A stretch of DNA of 64,000 nucleotides from NCBI GenBank assembly GCA_963828625.1, contig CAWHEX010000003.1:682001-746000 (forward strand). The letters are read 5' to 3'. The stretch comes from PALSA-894 sp963828625. GTDB taxonomy: Bacteria > Pseudomonadota > Alphaproteobacteria > Rhizobiales > Xanthobacteraceae. Below the pieces are notes generated by a model. It did no database searches, was not told the origin of the DNA, and saw only the letters and a program-made list of their open reading frames with translations. Both the position numbers and the translations under genes were made by a program. Below, piece by piece: positions 34,354 to 43,034 of the stretch (positions within the stretch are counted from its first letter, which is position 1; each line of letters begins with the position of its first letter).

Positions 34354-36825
34354 TCACGAGGCGATCATCTCGCGGATGCGTGCCGCCAACGCGTCGACCG
34401 CGAATGGCTTCGTGACCATTTCCATTCCGGGTCCGAGAAATCCGTCCGCCATCGCGGCGTTCTCGGCATATCCGGTAATGAACAAAACCTTAAGATCGGG
34501 CCGCTGTACGCGCGCGGCTTCGACAACCTGACGACCGTTCATGCCGGGCAACCCGATGTCACTGACGAGAAGATCGATGCGTTCGGCAGATTGCAGGATT
34601 CTCAAGCCCGCGGGCCCGTCACCGGCTTCGAGCGCGCGGTATCCGAGATCGTTCAACAGCTCGGTGACCAGTTCGCGCACGGCTGCTTCATCCTCGATCA
34701 CCAGCACGGTCTCACCGGACTGCGCTTTCGGCACATTCGTAGACGCGGCGCCACCGGATGCTTCCGCAACGGCGCCGCGATAGCGCGGCAGGCAGAGGTT
34801 CACGGTCGTGCCCTGCTCCGGCTCCGAACGAATGTGGACATAGCCTTCGGACTGGTGGGCGAACCCGTAGACCATCGACAGGCCAAGCCCGGTGCCCTGC
34901 CCGAGCGGCTTGGTCGTGAAGAACGGATCGAACGCGCGCGCCTGCACGGCCGGCGCCATTCCGATGCCGGTGTCTGTCACCCCAAGGCACACGTATTGGC
35001 CCGGGGCGGCATCGCCCAGTTCGGCCACCTGAAGGTTGCCGATATCCGCGTTCACGGTTTCGATCGTCAGACGCCCGCCATTCGGCATCGCGTCGCGCGA
35101 ATTGATCACGAGGTTGAGCAGCGAACTTTCAAGCTGATGCGGGTCGCAGAACGTGCCCCACAGGTCGCCCGCGGTGACGATCTCGAGCGTGACGTTCTCG
35201 CCGATGGTCCGGCGCAGCAGGTCCTCCATCGACAGTACGAGGCGATTGATGTCGACCGGCTTCGGATCGAGCGGTTGCCGGCGCGAGAAGGCGAGCAGCC
35301 GGTGCGTGAGCGCCGCGGCGCGGTTTGCCGACGCGGTCGCGAGCGAGACGTAGCGCTCGACATCGCCGAAGCGGCTTTGCGCGATGCGCTTCTTCATCAG
35401 GTCGAGCGAGCCGATCACGCCGGTCAGCAGATTGTTGAAGTCGTGCGCAATGCCGCCGGTGAGCTGGCCGACCGCTTCCATCTTCTGCGATTGCCGCAAC
35501 TGTTCCTCGGTTCGCCGCAGCGCTTCACCGGCTTCGCGCTCGGCCGTGACGTCGCGCGCGAGTGCGTAGATGAACGCGCCCTCGGCGGTCGATGACCACG
35601 ACAGCCACCGGTATGAGCCGTCCTTGTGCCGATAGCGGTTCTGGAAGCGCACGGTCGGGCCGCCTTGCACAAGCTGCGAGCGGTTCGCGAGCGTGAATTC
35701 CACATCGTCGGGATGCCAGAGCGTCGCGATCGGCATGCTGAGCAGCTCCAACTCGCTCCAGCCGAGAATGGCCGTCGCGGCCGGATTGATCGCGCCCCAG
35801 TAGCCCTCGAAGTTCGCAACGCCGATCAGATCGTCCGAGACGCGCCACACCCGGTCGCGCTCGCGCGTGCGCTCGGCGACTTGCTGTTCGAGCGTTTCGT
35901 TGAGTTGTTGCAGCGCTTGCTCGGCCCGCTTGCGCTCAGTGATATCGATGTGTGCTCCGACAAGCCGCAAGGGATGACCCTCTCCGTCGCGTTCGATCTG
36001 CGAGCGGACCTGGATCCAACGGATATGGCCGTCGCTGGGGCGGATGATGCGGTACTCGGCGTTGTACTCCGTCGCGCCACCGCGAACAGCGCGGATGAAG
36101 GCATGTTCGTTCTTCTCCCGATCTTCCGGATGAAGGCGGCGGACCCAGTCCTCGTGCAACTCGTTCCATGCCTCGGGCGGCAGGCCGTGGATTTTGAGGT
36201 ATTCGGGCGAACGGCGGTTCTTGAACCCGTCGGTAAGGAACACTTCGACCCCGCCGACCTGTCCGATTTCCTGAACGCGCGCGAGTTCGGCTTCGCGATC
36301 GCGCAAGGCGCGCTCCGCCCAGACGCGCTTGGTCGTCTCGACCGCGGTGATCAGCACCCCGCCGATGCCCGATGGCGCGGTGTCGTCCGGGATCGGGCTG
36401 TAGCTGACGGTGAAGTAGGCGTCCTCGAATGCGGTGCCGCGGCGCTGGATGCGCAGCAACAGGTCGTCGGAGAAGAAGGCCTTCCGCGCACCGGACAACA
36501 GGTCCTCGTGCAGCGACCCAAGCTGCTGCTGCACTTCGGGCCAAGTCCGCCGGAACGGCTGGCCAAGCGCTGCCGGATGTTTCTCGCCGAGGATCGGCAG
36601 ATAGCCGTCGTTGTAGATCTGGACGAACTCGGGACCCCAGCGCACTGCCATCGGAAACTGCGACGCCAAGATCGTGTCCGTGATCAGCCGCAGGCTCGGC
36701 GACCAGGATTCGCGGGGCCCAAGCGCCGTGGAAGCCCAATCGTGCGCGGCAACGCGCGTGGCCATTTCGCCGCGCGGCTCCGCGCCTGACGGCGCTGGGC
36801 TATCCGAGCTTGCCTGAGATGACAT
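34354..36825 (-). CDS. Hybrid PAS sensor histidine kinase with C-terminal receiver
   Basis: 823 residues, no membrane segment, so a cytoplasmic sensor. Order: PAS-like fold (about 55-170, MAVRWGPEFVQIYNDGYLPILGEKHP), a PAS_3 domain (about 190-305, NAEYRIIRPSDGHIRWIQVRSQIERDGEG), a short coiled coil, a third PAS (about 325-440), the HisKA helix with phospho-His in GQLTGGIAHDFNN, a HATPase domain with NLVINSRDAM, DTGIGM and GQGTGLGLSMVYGF, then a receiver (about 705-820) with Asp in LLVSDIGLPGMNG and Lys in TKPF. The start is ATG 36825 rather than TTG 36828. No response regulator is adjacent. It lies just upstream of motAB on the same strand (105 bp). Confidence 0.9.
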   Translation of the reverse strand: MSSQASSDSPAPSGAEPRGEMATRVAAHDWASTALGPRESWSPSLRLITDTILASQFPMAVRWGPEFVQIYNDGYLPILGEKHPAALGQPFRRTWPEVQQQLGSLHEDLLSGARKAFFSDDLLLRIQRRGTAFEDAYFTVSYSPIPDDTAPSGIGGVLITAVETTKRVWAERALRDREAELARVQEIGQVGGVEVFLTDGFKNRRSPEYLKIHGLPPEAWNELHEDWVRRLHPEDREKNEHAFIRAVRGGATEYNAEYRIIRPSDGHIRWIQVRSQIERDGEGHPLRLVGAHIDITERKRAEQALQQLNETLEQQVAERTRERDRVWRVSDDLIGVANFEGYWGAINPAATAILGWSELELLSMPIATLWHPDDVEFTLANRSQLVQGGPTVRFQNRYRHKDGSYRWLSWSSTAEGAFIYALARDVTAEREAGEALRRTEEQLRQSQKMEAVGQLTGGIAHDFNNLLTGVIGSLDLMKKRIAQSRFGDVERYVSLATASANRAAALTHRLLAFSRRQPLDPKPVDINRLVLSMEDLLRRTIGENVTLEIVTAGDLWGTFCDPHQLESSLLNLVINSRDAMPNGGRLTIETVNADIGNLQVAELGDAAPGQYVCLGVTDTGIGMAPAVQARAFDPFFTTKPLGQGTGLGLSMVYGFAHQSEGYVHIRSEPEQGTTVNLCLPRYRGAVAEASGGAASTNVPKAQSGETVLVIEDEAAVRELVTELLNDLGYRALEAGDGPAGLRILQSAERIDLLVSDIGLPGMNGRQVVEAARVQRPDLKVLFITGYAENAAMADGFLGPGMEMVTKPFAVDALAARIREMIAS

Positions 36826-37019
36826 CAAACGCCGGCAAGACCTTGTTCAAGTTATAAAATTCAATTCCACCCAGCCGCGTGCGAGTGTCGTAACGCGCAA
36901 GGTGGCCGGATTGTTCCCGGCTGCCCGCATTTGGCGCGAGGAGCGGCGCTGCGCGCCTTTCCGCGCACGGCTGCCTGCGCTATCACACGGCAAAACCAGA
37001 CAAAGTCGAGGGTTAGGTC

Positions 37020-38516
37020 ATGCGCGAGGTCGGGCATTTCATCGGCGGCAAGCAGGTCGCGGGCACATCCGGCCGCGCCGGCGACGTGTTCAACCCGAAC
37101 ACCGGAGAGGTGCAGGCCAAGGTCGCGCTCGCCAGCAAGGCCGAGGTCGAGAACGCCATCGCGAATGCCGAGGCGGCGTTCCCCGGCTGGGCGGCGACCA
37201 ATCCGCAGCGGCGTGCGCGCGTGATGTTCAAGTTCCTCGAACTGATCCAGGCCGAGTACGACGACCTTGCGCGGCTCCTTTCCTCCGAGCACGGCAAGAC
37301 CTTCGCGGACTCCAAGGGCGACATCCAGCGTGGACTCGAGGTGGTCGAGTTTGCCTGCGGCATTCCGCACCTGCTGAAGGGCGAATATACCGAAGGCGCA
37401 GGCCCGAGCATCGATCTCTATTCGACCCGCCAGCCGCTCGGCGTCGTCGCCGGCATCACGCCGTTCAACTTCCCCGCGATGATCCCGCTGTGGAAGTGCG
37501 CCCCCGCCATCGCATGCGGCAACACGTTCATCCTCAAGCCCTCCGAGCGCGATCCGACCGTGCCGATGCGCATCGCGGAGCTGTTCATCAAGGCCGGACT
37601 GCCCGAAGGCGTGCTCAATGTGGTGAACGGCGACAAGGAAGCAGTCGACGCGCTGCTCACCGACGCGCGCGTGAAGGCGATCGGCTTCGTCGGCTCATCC
37701 GACATCGCGCAATACATCTATTCGACCGGCTGCGCGCACGGGAAACGCGTGCAGTGCTTCGGCGGTGCGAAGAACCACATGATCGTGATGCCTGACGCCG
37801 ACATGGATCAGGCGGTCGACGCCTTGATCGGAGCAGGCTACGGCTCCGCGGGCGAGCGCTGCATGGCGATTTCGGTCGCGGTGCCGGTCGGCAAGAAGAC
37901 CGCGGACATCCTGATCGAGAAGCTGATCCCGCGCGTCGAGAGCCTCAAGGTCGGGCCTTCGACCGACACACAGGCCGACTACGGCCCAATGGTGACCAAG
38001 GCGCACATGCAGAAGGTGCGCAACTACGTCGACATCGGCGTGAAGGAAGGCGCGAAGCTCGTCGTCGACGGCCGCAACTTCAAGCTCCAGGGCTACGAGA
38101 ACGGCAACTTCATGGGCGGCTGCCTGTTCGACGACGTGAAGCCCGACATGCGCATCTACAAGGAAGAGATTTTCGGCCCGGTGCTCTCGGTGGTGCGCGC
38201 GAAGGATTACGAGGAGGCCGTGCGGCTTCCCTCCGAGCACGAATACGGCAACGGCGTCTCGATCTTCACGCGCGACGGCGACACCGCGCGCGATTTCACC
38301 AACCGCGTTCAGGTCGGCATGGTGGGGGTGAACTTCGCGATCCCGGTGCCGCTCGCCTATCACACCTTCGGCGGCTGGAAGCGCTCGGGCTTCGGCGACC
38401 TCAACCAGCACGGCCCGGATTCGGTGCGCTTCTACACCAAGACCAAGACCGTGACGGCGCGCTGGCCGTCCGGCACGAAGGAAGGCGCGGAGTTCGTCAT
38501 CCCGACGATGAAGTAG
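37020..38516 (+). CDS. mmsA: Methylmalonate-semialdehyde dehydrogenase (CoA-acylating)
   Basis: 498-residue aldehyde dehydrogenase making propionyl- or acetyl-CoA from (methyl)malonate semialdehyde in valine, beta-alanine and inositol breakdown. It shows ITPFNFPAMIPLWKCAPAIACGNTFILKPSE, GFVGSSDIAQYIYS, GGAKNHMIVMPDAD and the catalytic Cys in AGERCMAIS (about residue 285). The C-terminal WKRSGFGDLNQHGPDSVRFYTKTKTVTARWP is the MmsA signature. The start follows AGGGTTAGG. A very long open frame on the opposite strand is a shadow of this gene. Confidence 0.93.
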   Translation: MREVGHFIGGKQVAGTSGRAGDVFNPNTGEVQAKVALASKAEVENAIANAEAAFPGWAATNPQRRARVMFKFLELIQAEYDDLARLLSSEHGKTFADSKGDIQRGLEVVEFACGIPHLLKGEYTEGAGPSIDLYSTRQPLGVVAGITPFNFPAMIPLWKCAPAIACGNTFILKPSERDPTVPMRIAELFIKAGLPEGVLNVVNGDKEAVDALLTDARVKAIGFVGSSDIAQYIYSTGCAHGKRVQCFGGAKNHMIVMPDADMDQAVDALIGAGYGSAGERCMAISVAVPVGKKTADILIEKLIPRVESLKVGPSTDTQADYGPMVTKAHMQKVRNYVDIGVKEGAKLVVDGRNFKLQGYENGNFMGGCLFDDVKPDMRIYKEEIFGPVLSVVRAKDYEEAVRLPSEHEYGNGVSIFTRDGDTARDFTNRVQVGMVGVNFAIPVPLAYHTFGGWKRSGFGDLNQHGPDSVRFYTKTKTVTARWPSGTKEGAEFVIPTMK

Positions 38517-38525
38517 CGCGTGATG

Positions 38526-38918
38526 ATGCGGACGCTCGCCATACCGCTTGCCGCGCTGGCGCTCGCGGGCTGCGCAGGCGAAAAGCCTCGGGAGCACTGG
38601 GACCGCATCTGCCGGTAAGCGGCACGCGCTACGGCGCGCCGCCCGAGCCGATGGCGGGCCGCTGGCAGCTTGCGGCGGCCGGCGCGAGCCCGTGCGTGAT
38701 GAATTTCGGCGGCCCGAGCGATTCCGGCGAAGGCACGATCGCGCCGGAGGGCGGGTGTCCGGGGAATTTCTACACGAGCCGCAAGTGGACTTTCGAGAAG
38801 CAGCTCGCTCGTGATCCGCGATCACAACGGCCAGCCGCTCGGCCAGCTTGCGCTCGCCGCGCCCGGCCGCTTCGACGGCAAGGCAACGAGCGGGATGCAG
38901 CTGACGCTCGCGCGCTGA
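38526..38918 (+). pseudogene. AprI/Inh-type protease-inhibitor-like lipoprotein, frame broken as given
   Basis: Reconstructs to about 130 residues. The first frame gives MRTLAIPLAALALAGC, a lipoprotein signal with an LAGC lipobox. After the A-run at 38580-38584 (one base missing) the second frame reads ASGALGPHLPVSGTRYGAPPEPMAGRWQL, then PCVMNFGG, GTIAPEGGCPGNFYTSRKWTFEKQ. After one extra base at about 38803-38806 the third frame ends LVIRDHNGQPLGQLALAAPGRFDGKATSGMQLTLAR. This is the beta-barrel of the AprI/Inh metalloprotease-inhibitor family (also Omp19-like). It lies 9 bp after mmsA. Both errors are in short repeats, so sequencing error is likely. Confidence 0.65.
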
Positions 38919-39011
38919 GGCATTCGTTTTCGTGATCGATCGCATTCGCGAATGCGGTTTCCCTTGGCGCGGACCGTGCTCTAGTTTCATTGACACATTG
39001 GGGGAGCCACC

Positions 39012-39653
39012 ATGCCCGAGTACGAGCTTTATTGCTTTGCGCAGTCCGGCAACGCGTATCGCGCCGCGCTGATGCTCAATCTGATCGGCGCGGACTGGAA
39101 GCCGATCTACGTGAAGTTTTTCGCCGGCGAGACGCGCACGCCGGAGTATCGCACGCAGGTCAACGAGATGGGCGAAGCGCCGGTGCTGGCGCACGGGGAC
39201 AAGAAGTTCACGCAGTCCGGCGTGATCCTCAATTATCTGGCCAAGCGCTCGGGCAAATATCTGCCGCAGGGCGAGGACGAAGAGATGGAAGCGCTGCGCT
39301 GGATCATCTTCGACAACCAGAAGGTCAACGGTTTCCTCGGGCCCTATCGCTTCCTGAAGAATTTCGCCAAGCCCGCGGGCGATCCGGCCGTGCTCGCCTT
39401 CTTGAAGGCGCGCATCGACGGCAATCTCGCCATCGTCAACAAGCGGCTCGAGGGACACAAATTCCTGCTCGGCGACAAGCCGACGATCGCCGACGTGTCG
39501 CTTGCCGGTTATCTTTACTATCCACCCGAGGAATTCGGCTTCGACATCGGCAAGGACCATCCGGCCATTGCCGCATGGCGCGAGCGCGTGAAGGCGCTGC
39601 CCGGCTGGGTGCATCCGTACGAACTGATGCCGGGGCACCCGATCCCGAGCTAG
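39012..39653 (+). CDS. Glutathione S-transferase family protein
   Basis: 213 residues. N-terminal thioredoxin-like half: YELYCFAQSGNAYRAALMLNLIG, with the cis-Pro of GEAPVLAHGDKKFTQSGVILNYLAKRSG; the Ser of the active-site region is in QSGN. The C-terminal helical half has KFLLGDKPTIADVSLAGYLYYP, the N-capping box and conserved Asp of GSTs. A role in glutathione conjugation or as a reductase is plausible but the substrate is unknown. It is preceded by GGGGGAG at the right distance, so the start is secure. It lies alone between a broken lipoprotein gene and a convergent SDR gene. Confidence 0.9.
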   Translation: MPEYELYCFAQSGNAYRAALMLNLIGADWKPIYVKFFAGETRTPEYRTQVNEMGEAPVLAHGDKKFTQSGVILNYLAKRSGKYLPQGEDEEMEALRWIIFDNQKVNGFLGPYRFLKNFAKPAGDPAVLAFLKARIDGNLAIVNKRLEGHKFLLGDKPTIADVSLAGYLYYPPEEFGFDIGKDHPAIAAWRERVKALPGWVHPYELMPGHPIPS

Positions 39654-39709
39654 ATTTCTGGTCGCGACGCCGGACGGAAAACCGGCTCCCATTTTTCCTG
39701 GCGTCGCTC

Positions 39710-40436
39710 CTATTGCGCCGTCAGTCCGCCGTCGATGGTGAACTCGGCGCCGGTGACAAACGCGGAACTCGTCCGACAGCAGATAGACGCACATGTCCGC
39801 GACTTCGTGCGGTTTGCCGAAGCGATGCAGCGGAATCTGCTTCTCCATGCGCGCCTTCACATCCGCGGGGTTCGCCACCTGACGGAACAGTTCGTCCGTC
39901 ATCGGCCCCTCGATGAAGGTCGGATGCACCGAGTTACAGCGCACCTGCGGGCTCAGGCGCGCGCCGTGCAGCGCGACCGACTTGGTAAGCAGCCGCACAC
40001 CGCCCTTCGAGGCGTTGTAGGCCGCGAGATTGTGCCCACCGACGATGCCGGACACCGACGAGATGTTCACGATCGATCCGCCGCCGCGCTTGAGCAGCGC
40101 GAGACCGTGCTTGCAGCCGAGGAACGTGCCGTCGAGATTGACCGCCATCACCTTGCGCCACGTCGCGTAGTCGGTTGCCTCAACGGTGCCAAGCGGCGCG
40201 ATGCCGGCGGCATTCACAAGGCCGTCGAGCCGCCCCGCGCTCGCACCGATCGCCTCAACGACGCGCTGCCAGTCGCTTTCCGACGTCACATCGAGCGCGT
40301 GATCGATGCCGGGACGATCGGCCAGGTCGGTCGCGACCGCGATCCCGCCGTTGCGCACGACCGCCTCGGCGATCGCCGAGCCGATGCCGCCGGCCGAGCC
40401 GGTGATGAGGATGACCTTGTCGCGCAAGCGGCCCAT
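39710..40436 (-). pseudogene. Short-chain dehydrogenase/reductase, frame broken as given
   Basis: Reconstructs to about 241 residues. The main frame (start ATG 40436) has MGRLRDKVILITGSAGGIGSAIAEAV (cofactor site), NAAGIAPLG, NISSVSGI and the catalytic YNASKGGVRLL. It runs into nonsense after VYLLSDE. One extra base at about 39768-39770 hides the continuation SAFVTGAEFTIDGGLTAQ, the standard SDR C-terminus, ending at TAG 39712-39710. The function is an NAD(P)H-dependent oxidoreductase of unknown substrate. It lies next to a crotonase gene on the same strand, so a beta-oxidation-like role is possible. Confidence 0.85.
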
Positions 40437-40471
40437 TGAAAAACTCCCGGTGCTACGGCGGCGCCTTCTTA

Positions 40472-41272
40472 TCAAATATCGCCGAATTCGCCATGCCGCC
40501 CCTTGCCGGAGGCAAAACGCGCGGCGCCCGCCGCGCCTTCGCGCTCGACCATGCCGGCCGAATTCGCCCACTCGGCGCGCAGGCCATCCATTTCGCTCAA
40601 GCCTTCCTGCAGCCAGACCGAGCGGCGGTCGGCGCGCATGCAGCCTTGCGGGAAGCGCGCGATCTCGTGCGCGAGCGCTTCAGCCGCCGCGCGACTCTCG
40701 CCGTCGGGCACGAGGCGCTCGCACAATCCGATGCGGTGACATTCCTCGGCTGGCACCTTGCGCCCGGTGAGGATGATGTCGAGCGCCGTGCCGCGTCCGA
40801 CGATGCGCGGCAAACGGACTGTACCGCCGTCGATCAGCGGCACGCCCCAGCGCCGGCAGTAGACTCCCATGAAGGCGCTGCGCTCCATCACGCGAAGGTC
40901 ACACCACAGCGCCAGCTCCATCCCGCCCGCGACGGCCGGCCCCGCGATCCCGGCGATCACCGGCTTGGACAATTGCAATCGCGACGGGCCCATTGGCCCG
41001 CGCGGGGTCGGCGCCTCGCCTTCCGGGAAATTCAGCGCGGCCATCGGATTTTTCTGGCCGAGCTGCGAGGCGGCATATTTCAGGTCGAAGCCCGCGCAGA
41101 AGGCACCGCCCGCGCCCCACAGCACCGCGACCGCTTGCGCGTCGTCGCGGTCGAACGCGAGCAACGCTTCGGTCAGCGCGTCGGCACCTGCCGGGTCCAT
41201 CGCGTTGCGCGCCGCGATGCGGCTGCGAATGAATGTCGTGACCGGCCCATCGCGCTCGACGCTCAACGTCAT
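40472..41272 (-). CDS. Crotonase / enoyl-CoA hydratase family protein
   Basis: 266 residues, crotonase fold. It shows GAFCAGFDLKYAASQLGQ with the oxyanion-hole pattern and KPVIAGIAGPAVAGGMELALWCDLRVMERSAFMGVYCRRWGVPLIDGGTVRLPRIVG, the conserved second half of the active site. Members hydrate or isomerise enoyl-CoA; the catalytic Glu pair is not obvious, so the exact reaction is open. ATG 41272 follows AGGAG at 7 nt, which rules out the much longer open frame upstream. The SDR gene follows after 35 bp. Confidence 0.87.
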   Translation of the reverse strand: MTLSVERDGPVTTFIRSRIAARNAMDPAGADALTEALLAFDRDDAQAVAVLWGAGGAFCAGFDLKYAASQLGQKNPMAALNFPEGEAPTPRGPMGPSRLQLSKPVIAGIAGPAVAGGMELALWCDLRVMERSAFMGVYCRRWGVPLIDGGTVRLPRIVGRGTALDIILTGRKVPAEECHRIGLCERLVPDGESRAAAEALAHEIARFPQGCMRADRRSVWLQEGLSEMDGLRAEWANSAGMVEREGAAGAARFASGKGRHGEFGDI

Positions 41273-41407
41273 GGTGATCTCCTGTCCGCGCCGGGTGCTG
41301 GGCTGCTTCGCCACCCGTGGCCGGCTTTGGATTTTGACAGTGGCCTGATTTCGCTCGCGCATCATGCATGATAATCTTGCCTTCGGTTGGCTAAAGGCGG
41401 TCCATCG

Positions 41408-41626
41408 ATGTTCCGGAAGACCGTTCACCCCCTCGACCTGTTGCTCGCGGTGCTTGCCGCCGCGATGCCGGGCGCCGCTGTCTGGTACTGGCTGACACTG
41501 ACTCGATGGCAGCCGGCCGATTTTCTGATGGGCCTTGCGTATTTGCTGGCAGCCGCATCCACGATGCTGCTTGTCGTCGGTGGATTGATCGTCTTCGCGA
41601 TCTGGTTCTTCAGCCCGCATCGGTGA
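41408..41626 (+). CDS. Small two-helix membrane protein, hypothetical
   Basis: 72 residues with two hydrophobic helices (LDLLLAVLAAAMPGAAVWYWLTL and MGLAYLLAAASTMLLVVGGLIVFAIWFF) separated by a short TRWQPADF loop. The start at ATG 41408 follows AAGGCGG. No known domain. It runs in the same direction as the next small gene, 72 bp away, and may share its transcript. Confidence 0.6.
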   Translation: MFRKTVHPLDLLLAVLAAAMPGAAVWYWLTLTRWQPADFLMGLAYLLAAASTMLLVVGGLIVFAIWFFSPHR

Positions 41627-41698
41627 CCGGACGGGTTGCGCGGGAACATTTGGCCGCTGCCGCGCCTTATCCTGTGCATTCAATCCTGCGAGGTCGTC

Positions 41699-42058
41699 AT
41701 GCCCCGGCGCGGCTCCAATCTTGGCACGGACAGCATGGTGGCGGCGACATCCGCTGCGATGACGCTGTGGCACCGGCTGCCGATGTTCGGCTTTGCGTCG
41801 CTTGCGACCGCGGCGGCACGCCAGAGCGAAGCGACCCGCATGGTCGACGAGAAGGCCGCCGCCCTCATCGAAGGCTGCGTGGCGGCGAACATGGAAGCCA
41901 TGCGGATGTTCAGCGCGGCCGCGATGGGTCAATTCGCGCCGCTCTGGAATGCCCCGATGGCGATCGCCAGCGCCGGACTGCGCCCCGCGTTCCGCACCGT
42001 CAACGCGAATGCGAAGCGGCTGAACCGCAAGGCGATCCGTAACGCGCTGGGCAGTTAG
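41699..42058 (+). CDS. Phasin-like small protein, hypothetical
   Basis: 119 residues, largely helical, rich in Ala and Met, with an amphipathic centre: AATSAAMTLWHRLPMFGFAS, TRMVDEKAAALIEGCVAANMEAMRMFSAAAMGQF. This composition resembles phasins and polyhydroxyalkanoate-associated proteins, but no motif proves it. ATG 41699 follows GAGG. Its stop overlaps the convergent thioesterase gene by 4 bp. Confidence 0.5.
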   Translation: MPRRGSNLGTDSMVAATSAAMTLWHRLPMFGFASLATAAARQSEATRMVDEKAAALIEGCVAANMEAMRMFSAAAMGQFAPLWNAPMAIASAGLRPAFRTVNANAKRLNRKAIRNALGS

Positions 42059-42501
42059 TCCTTCAGCCCCGTCGACGTATCGATCACCATCATCGAGGCG
42101 GTCATCAGCGCGACCTGCTTGCGCTTGTCGTTTTCTTCGGCGAACACCTCGCCGAGACAGACCATCAGCTTCTTGCCCGGCCGTACCACGCGGCCATGCG
42201 CGATGAAACGCTCGCCTTTCGCAGGCGAGAGCAAATTCACTTTGAACTCGGTCGTCAGCACGGCTGCGTCCTGCGGCATCAGCGAGAGTGCCGCGAAACC
42301 GCAAGCCGTGTCGCACAGCATCGTGATGATGCCAGCGTGCACGAAGCCATGCTGCTGCGTCAACTTCTCGGAGAACGGCATCGTAAGCTCGACCTCACCC
42401 GCCGCGACGGACAGTACCGAAGCGCCGATGGTCGTCATCGCCTGCTGACGCGCGAAACTTGCGCGGCAGCGCTGCTCGGCTTGCGGATCGAGCCGGGTCA
42501 T
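42055..42501 (-). CDS. PaaI-family hotdog thioesterase
   Basis: 148 residues. The hotdog helix and its surroundings are clear: QQHGFVHAGIITMLCDTACGFAALSLMP with the catalytic Asp, followed by VLTTEFKVNLLSPAKGERFIAHGRVVRPGKKLMVC. PaaI-type enzymes hydrolyse aryl- or acyl-CoA to release a stalled CoA. Its start overlaps the ureE stop as ATGA, so it is the last gene of the leftward run that begins with atm1. The substrate is not defined. Confidence 0.88.
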   Translation of the reverse strand: MTRLDPQAEQRCRASFARQQAMTTIGASVLSVAAGEVELTMPFSEKLTQQHGFVHAGIITMLCDTACGFAALSLMPQDAAVLTTEFKVNLLSPAKGERFIAHGRVVRPGKKLMVCLGEVFAEENDKRKQVALMTASMMVIDTSTGLKD

Positions 42502-43034
42502 TTGTGATCGCGGTGATGGTCGTGATCGTGCGCGTGGCCATGATCATGGTCGTGGTCATGATCGTGGTGATGGTCATGGCCGTGCGTATGCTGGTGCGCG
42601 GCGTGTGCATAGGCGCCGCCCTCGGGATCGAACGGCGCCTCGATCGCGACAACGCGCGCGCCGAGCTTGCGCAACATCGCCTCGAGCGCCGCGTCAGGGC
42701 GCATGCGCACGCGATTGGGCAGGACCTGGATCGGAACGTGCCGGTCGCCGAGGTGCCAGGCGAGCCGCGCCAGATGGGTGAGATCGTCGCCGCGGACTTC
42801 GAGCAGCGGCTCGGCTTCGATCACGATATCGACGAACGAGCCGTCATCGAGTTCCAGCGCATCGCCGCCCCGCAACATCACCGGCTCGGCAAGCATCAAC
42901 CCGATCTGCGTTCCACGGATCCCGGTCAGGCGCGCGGTCTGCACATTCCTTTGATCGGCCGCGAGCACCACGCTGTCGACGTGATGAGTGTCGCGGCTCT
43001 CGGCCGCGCTGACGACCCGCACGACGCGCAGCAT
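42498..43034 (-). CDS. ureE: Urease accessory protein UreE, with histidine-rich tail, without urease genes nearby
   Basis: 178 residues. The N-terminal and peptide-binding domains (about 1-140) match UreE: LAADQRNVQTARLTGIRGTQIGLMLAEPVMLRGGDALELDDG, then DLTHLARLAWHLGDRHVPIQVLPNRVRMRPD with the conserved metal-binding His. The C-terminal tail has about 15 His alternating with Asp, typical of nickel-storing UreE. UreE delivers nickel to apo-urease. No ureABC, ureD/F/G or nickel transporter is in the window; instead the gene overlaps pssA (TGATG) and the thioesterase (ATGA). Those other genes may be elsewhere, or the gene has another metal role. Confidence 0.85.
   Translation of the reverse strand: MLRVVRVVSAAESRDTHHVDSVVLAADQRNVQTARLTGIRGTQIGLMLAEPVMLRGGDALELDDGSFVDIVIEAEPLLEVRGDDLTHLARLAWHLGDRHVPIQVLPNRVRMRPDAALEAMLRKLGARVVAIEAPFDPEGGAYAHAAHQHTHGHDHHHDHDHDHDHGHAHDHDHHRDHK

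Noticed and set aside
37695..40571. 958-codon open frame on the minus strand opposite mmsA
   Set aside because: Only the segment 39710-40436 has family motifs (SDR); the rest is antisense to MmsA, the lipoprotein and GST and is His/Arg-rich, typical of GC-rich shadow frames.
42510..42605. Tandem CATGATCGTGGT-like DNA repeat
   Set aside because: It is simply the codons of the His/Asp-rich UreE tail.
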